Below, one piece after another: positions 5,879 through 7,028 of a stretch of DNA of 7,028 bases (position 1 is the first letter of the stretch; each line of letters starts with the position of its first letter). The notes under the pieces are model-generated. The model had not been told where the DNA came from. It did not search any database and saw only the letters and a program-made list of their open reading frames with translations. The position numbers and the translations under genes were made by a program. Where the stretch lies: contig CAADSS010000045.1 in NCBI GenBank assembly GCA_900751695.1, positions 1-7,028 on the forward strand, given 5' to 3'. The stretch comes from an uncultured Collinsella sp. (GTDB taxonomy: Bacteria > Actinomycetota > Coriobacteriia > Coriobacteriales > Coriobacteriaceae).

Positions 5879-6766
5879 CTATGAGCTGGGCGCAGAGACC
5901 GGTTCCCATGCAATAAACGCCCAGCGAACCTTACGGATATGGTCGAGCATATAGCACCCCTGCGGCACGCCCTTGGAGCCCGGCTCGCCGGCATGGGGGT
6001 TTTCGATCATGTGCTGAGCGATATAGTCGCGCAGGCGGTCGATCTTATCCTCGTTGCCATGCTCGAGCATACGGGAAAAATCCGCCACGCCTGCCTCAAG
6101 GCTATCGAAGGTATCGCGACGAGGCGATTCAAAGTATGTAACCTGCGGCAACGCACCCATCTGAATGAGGATGTTGAAGGCGTACACAAAGCCATTGCTG
6201 CAGGTAACCGAGGCGCCGATAGCGTTCATCAAGTGCAGATCATAACGCGGGCTGGAGTTGGCGACCATCGTGACAGCACAACGCCGACGAGCCGTGCGGT
6301 CGAGCTTGGCAAGCGCATCTTTTAGATTGGTCGTCGTAACCGACCGACTGGCAAAGGCAACATCCACCGCTTTCGCGACCGGTCCAACCAAATCCCAGTC
6401 ATCGTCCCAGGCAAGCTCAAGCGGCGTAATGCGATCCTCGAGCCCATAGTACTCAATGCCAGCATCAAGCGTGCCCAACATGGCAGGGGAGAAATCAGCC
6501 GCAATCACAGGATGCCCAGCCTGAGCAAGCGGAATAGCAATCGACCCAGCCCCACACCCCATATCAAGCACGGATTCACCAGGCTTTAACGCCAACAGCT
6601 TCATAAAGTCCCGGGCATACGGGGCAGTCTCAAGAGGTCGAAAATGTCGAGCCCGCTTATCCCATTCAAAAGAATCATCAGCCCGCCGCCGATCAGCCTG
6701 CATCTGCATCCACTCCAGATTCCAATCTGTGGAAAGCAGCTCAGAACGATTCTCCCCATCAGCCAC
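5879..6766 (-). CDS. class I SAM-dependent methyltransferase, substrate unknown
   Basis: A cytoplasmic Rossmann-fold enzyme of 295 residues that should transfer a methyl group from S-adenosylmethionine; the acceptor is not evident. Motif I is VLDMGCGAG (66-74), the acidic end of strand 2 is Asp91 (AADFSPAML), and DVAFASRS fits the strand 4 region. The N-terminal part holds SFEWDKRARHF, a conserved-looking cap seen in many Methyltransf_11/25-like proteins. I chose the GTG at 6766: AGGAGG (6774-6779) sits 7 bases upstream. A longer reading frame to 6826 adds 20 hydrophobic residues that look like a signal peptide, but this stretch encodes an intrinsic terminator, so it should not be translated. 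The C-terminus (about 200-295) has no motif I recognise. The gene is followed by yhbY on the same strand, 158 bases away. It could act on a small molecule, RNA or protein; I cannot tell. Confidence 0.87.
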   Translation of the reverse strand: MADGENRSELLSTDWNLEWMQMQADRRRADDSFEWDKRARHFRPLETAPYARDFMKLLALKPGESVLDMGCGAGSIAIPLAQAGHPVIAADFSPAMLGTLDAGIEYYGLEDRITPLELAWDDDWDLVGPVAKAVDVAFASRSVTTTNLKDALAKLDRTARRRCAVTMVANSSPRYDLHLMNAIGASVTCSNGFVYAFNILIQMGALPQVTYFESPRRDTFDSLEAGVADFSRMLEHGNEDKIDRLRDYIAQHMIENPHAGEPGSKGVPQGCYMLDHIRKVRWAFIAWEPVSAPSS

Positions 6767-6773
6767 GGGCCAA

Positions 6774-6779
6774 CCTCCT
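6774..6779 (-). promoter_or_regulatory. ribosome binding site fixing the methyltransferase GTG start
   Basis: On the minus strand this is a perfect AGGAGG, 7 bases before GTG at 6766. It shows that the upstream hydrophobic extension is not part of the protein. Confidence 0.85.
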
Positions 6780-6785
6780 AGCAAC

Positions 6786-6817
6786 AAAAAAGCGACTCCT
6801 CCCAAAAGAAGAGCCGC
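6786..6817 (-). terminator. intrinsic terminator just upstream of the methyltransferase (candidate attenuator)
   Basis: On the minus strand GCGGCTCTTC pairs with GAGGAGTCGC (6817-6808 with 6801-6792): ten pairs including two G-U, with a six-base loop, followed directly by six T's (6791-6786). It ends only 6 bases before the methyltransferase Shine-Dalgarno. It either terminates a transcript entering from the right edge or acts as an attenuator in the methyltransferase leader. No gene is visible between it and the window edge, which favours the leader idea. Confidence 0.85.
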
Positions 6818-7028
6818 AACCAGCATATATCAGAAAAAGAACCGTTCCAACGCCAAACCGCCACACCAACCAAGGCGGGCAGAAGCGAAGCGACTGCCAC
6901 TGAGCCAGAACCCAGCCAAGGTTGAGATGTGCGGGAGCCCCGCCGCCGGGCGGCAGACATATAAGGTCGATCGCGAGTTCCGCACGAGCCGGAGAGCACT
7001 TAATGTGCTCTCCGTGCGAGTCAGGACT
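6818..7028. other. non-coding right edge: possible leader of the methyltransferase or divergent gene control region
   Basis: About 210 bases with no supported gene. It contains small stems, CCGCC/GGCGG (6940-6944, 6949-6953) and GGCAG/CTGCC near 6879-6899, and a strong hairpin at 6981-7018. A 73-codon frame on the minus strand has no ribosome binding site and runs through the terminator, so I do not call it. Which strand is transcribed cannot be decided without the sequence beyond 7028. Confidence 0.4.
6981..7018. repeat. long inverted repeat / hairpin near the right edge
   Basis: GGAGAGCAC (6991-6999) and GTGCTCTCC (7005-7013) form a perfect 9-bp stem around TTAAT. Outside it CGCAC (6981-6985) pairs with GTGCG (7014-7018), leaving five unpaired bases (GAGCC) on one side. 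No T-run follows on either strand within the window. The last bases, GAGTCAGGACT (7018-7028), could begin a further hairpin (GAGTC/GACTC) if the next base is C. Confidence 0.6.

Noticed and set aside
5508..5954. 148-codon plus-strand frame across yhbY and the methyltransferase end
   Set aside because: It is antisense to two supported genes and its translation has no family features.
5734..5994. 86-codon minus-strand frame in the gap between methyltransferase and yhbY
   Set aside because: It starts within the methyltransferase coding region in another frame, has an Arg/Ala-rich translation and no ribosome binding site.
6778..6999. 73-codon minus-strand frame with a hydrophobic stretch upstream of the methyltransferase
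   Set aside because: It starts with GTG inside a hairpin, has no Shine-Dalgarno, and its end is encoded by an intrinsic terminator.
6894..7028. Cobalamin-riboswitch-like words on the plus strand: GCCACTG near 6896 and AGTCAGGA near the edge
   Set aside because: The conserved core (GGGAA ... GGTG ... CC) is missing upstream and the final B12-box half is cut by the window. Two short words are not enough; a covariance-model search with the sequence beyond 7028 would decide it.

Overview
This window looks like an ordinary chromosomal stretch from a GC-rich Gram-positive bacterium. The best guess is class Coriobacteriia (Actinomycetota), probably a Collinsella-like gut species. That placement is inference from the style of the proteins, the GC-ending codons in the metabolic genes and the gene content; no marker gene in the window proves it. 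I see no mobile element, CRISPR array, tRNA or rRNA, and no sign of recent transfer.

Left part (1-1963, + strand): an amino-sugar and PTS block. It holds the 3' end of glmM (phosphoglucosamine mutase), a stand-alone glucose-type PTS EIIA (crr-like) and nagB (glucosamine-6-phosphate deaminase). nagB has a structured leader of about 270 bases and ends at a strong intrinsic terminator (1936-1963). GlmM draws glucosamine-6-phosphate into cell-wall synthesis and NagB returns it to glycolysis. An EIIA of this type can phosphorylate incoming glucose or N-acetylglucosamine through partner permeases encoded elsewhere, so the block sits on one metabolic branch point.

Middle (1964-5351, + strand): a 388-base non-coding stretch with several short repeats and palindromes, then one 999-residue regulator. 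It has a MalT/STAND-like P-loop ATPase at the N-terminus, a long helical middle, and a SARP-type winged helix plus BTAD domain at the C-terminus. This is the reverse of the AfsR order and is the most interesting protein here. Its target is unknown; nagB next door is a candidate only by position.

Right part (5352-7028, - strand): yhbY (CRM-domain ribosome-assembly protein) converges on the regulator and ends at a terminator with a U-tract only on the minus strand. Upstream of it lies a class I SAM-dependent methyltransferase of unknown substrate. Its real start is a GTG behind a perfect Shine-Dalgarno, not the longer hydrophobic extension, because an intrinsic terminator lies just upstream of that Shine-Dalgarno. 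This suggests a leader of at least 200 bases controlled by attenuation, or the end of an unseen transcript. The last bases of the window form another strong hairpin.

I do not find a clearly new multi-gene system. The regulator architecture, the two structured leaders (nagB and methyltransferase) and the phased repeats after nagB are the best leads.
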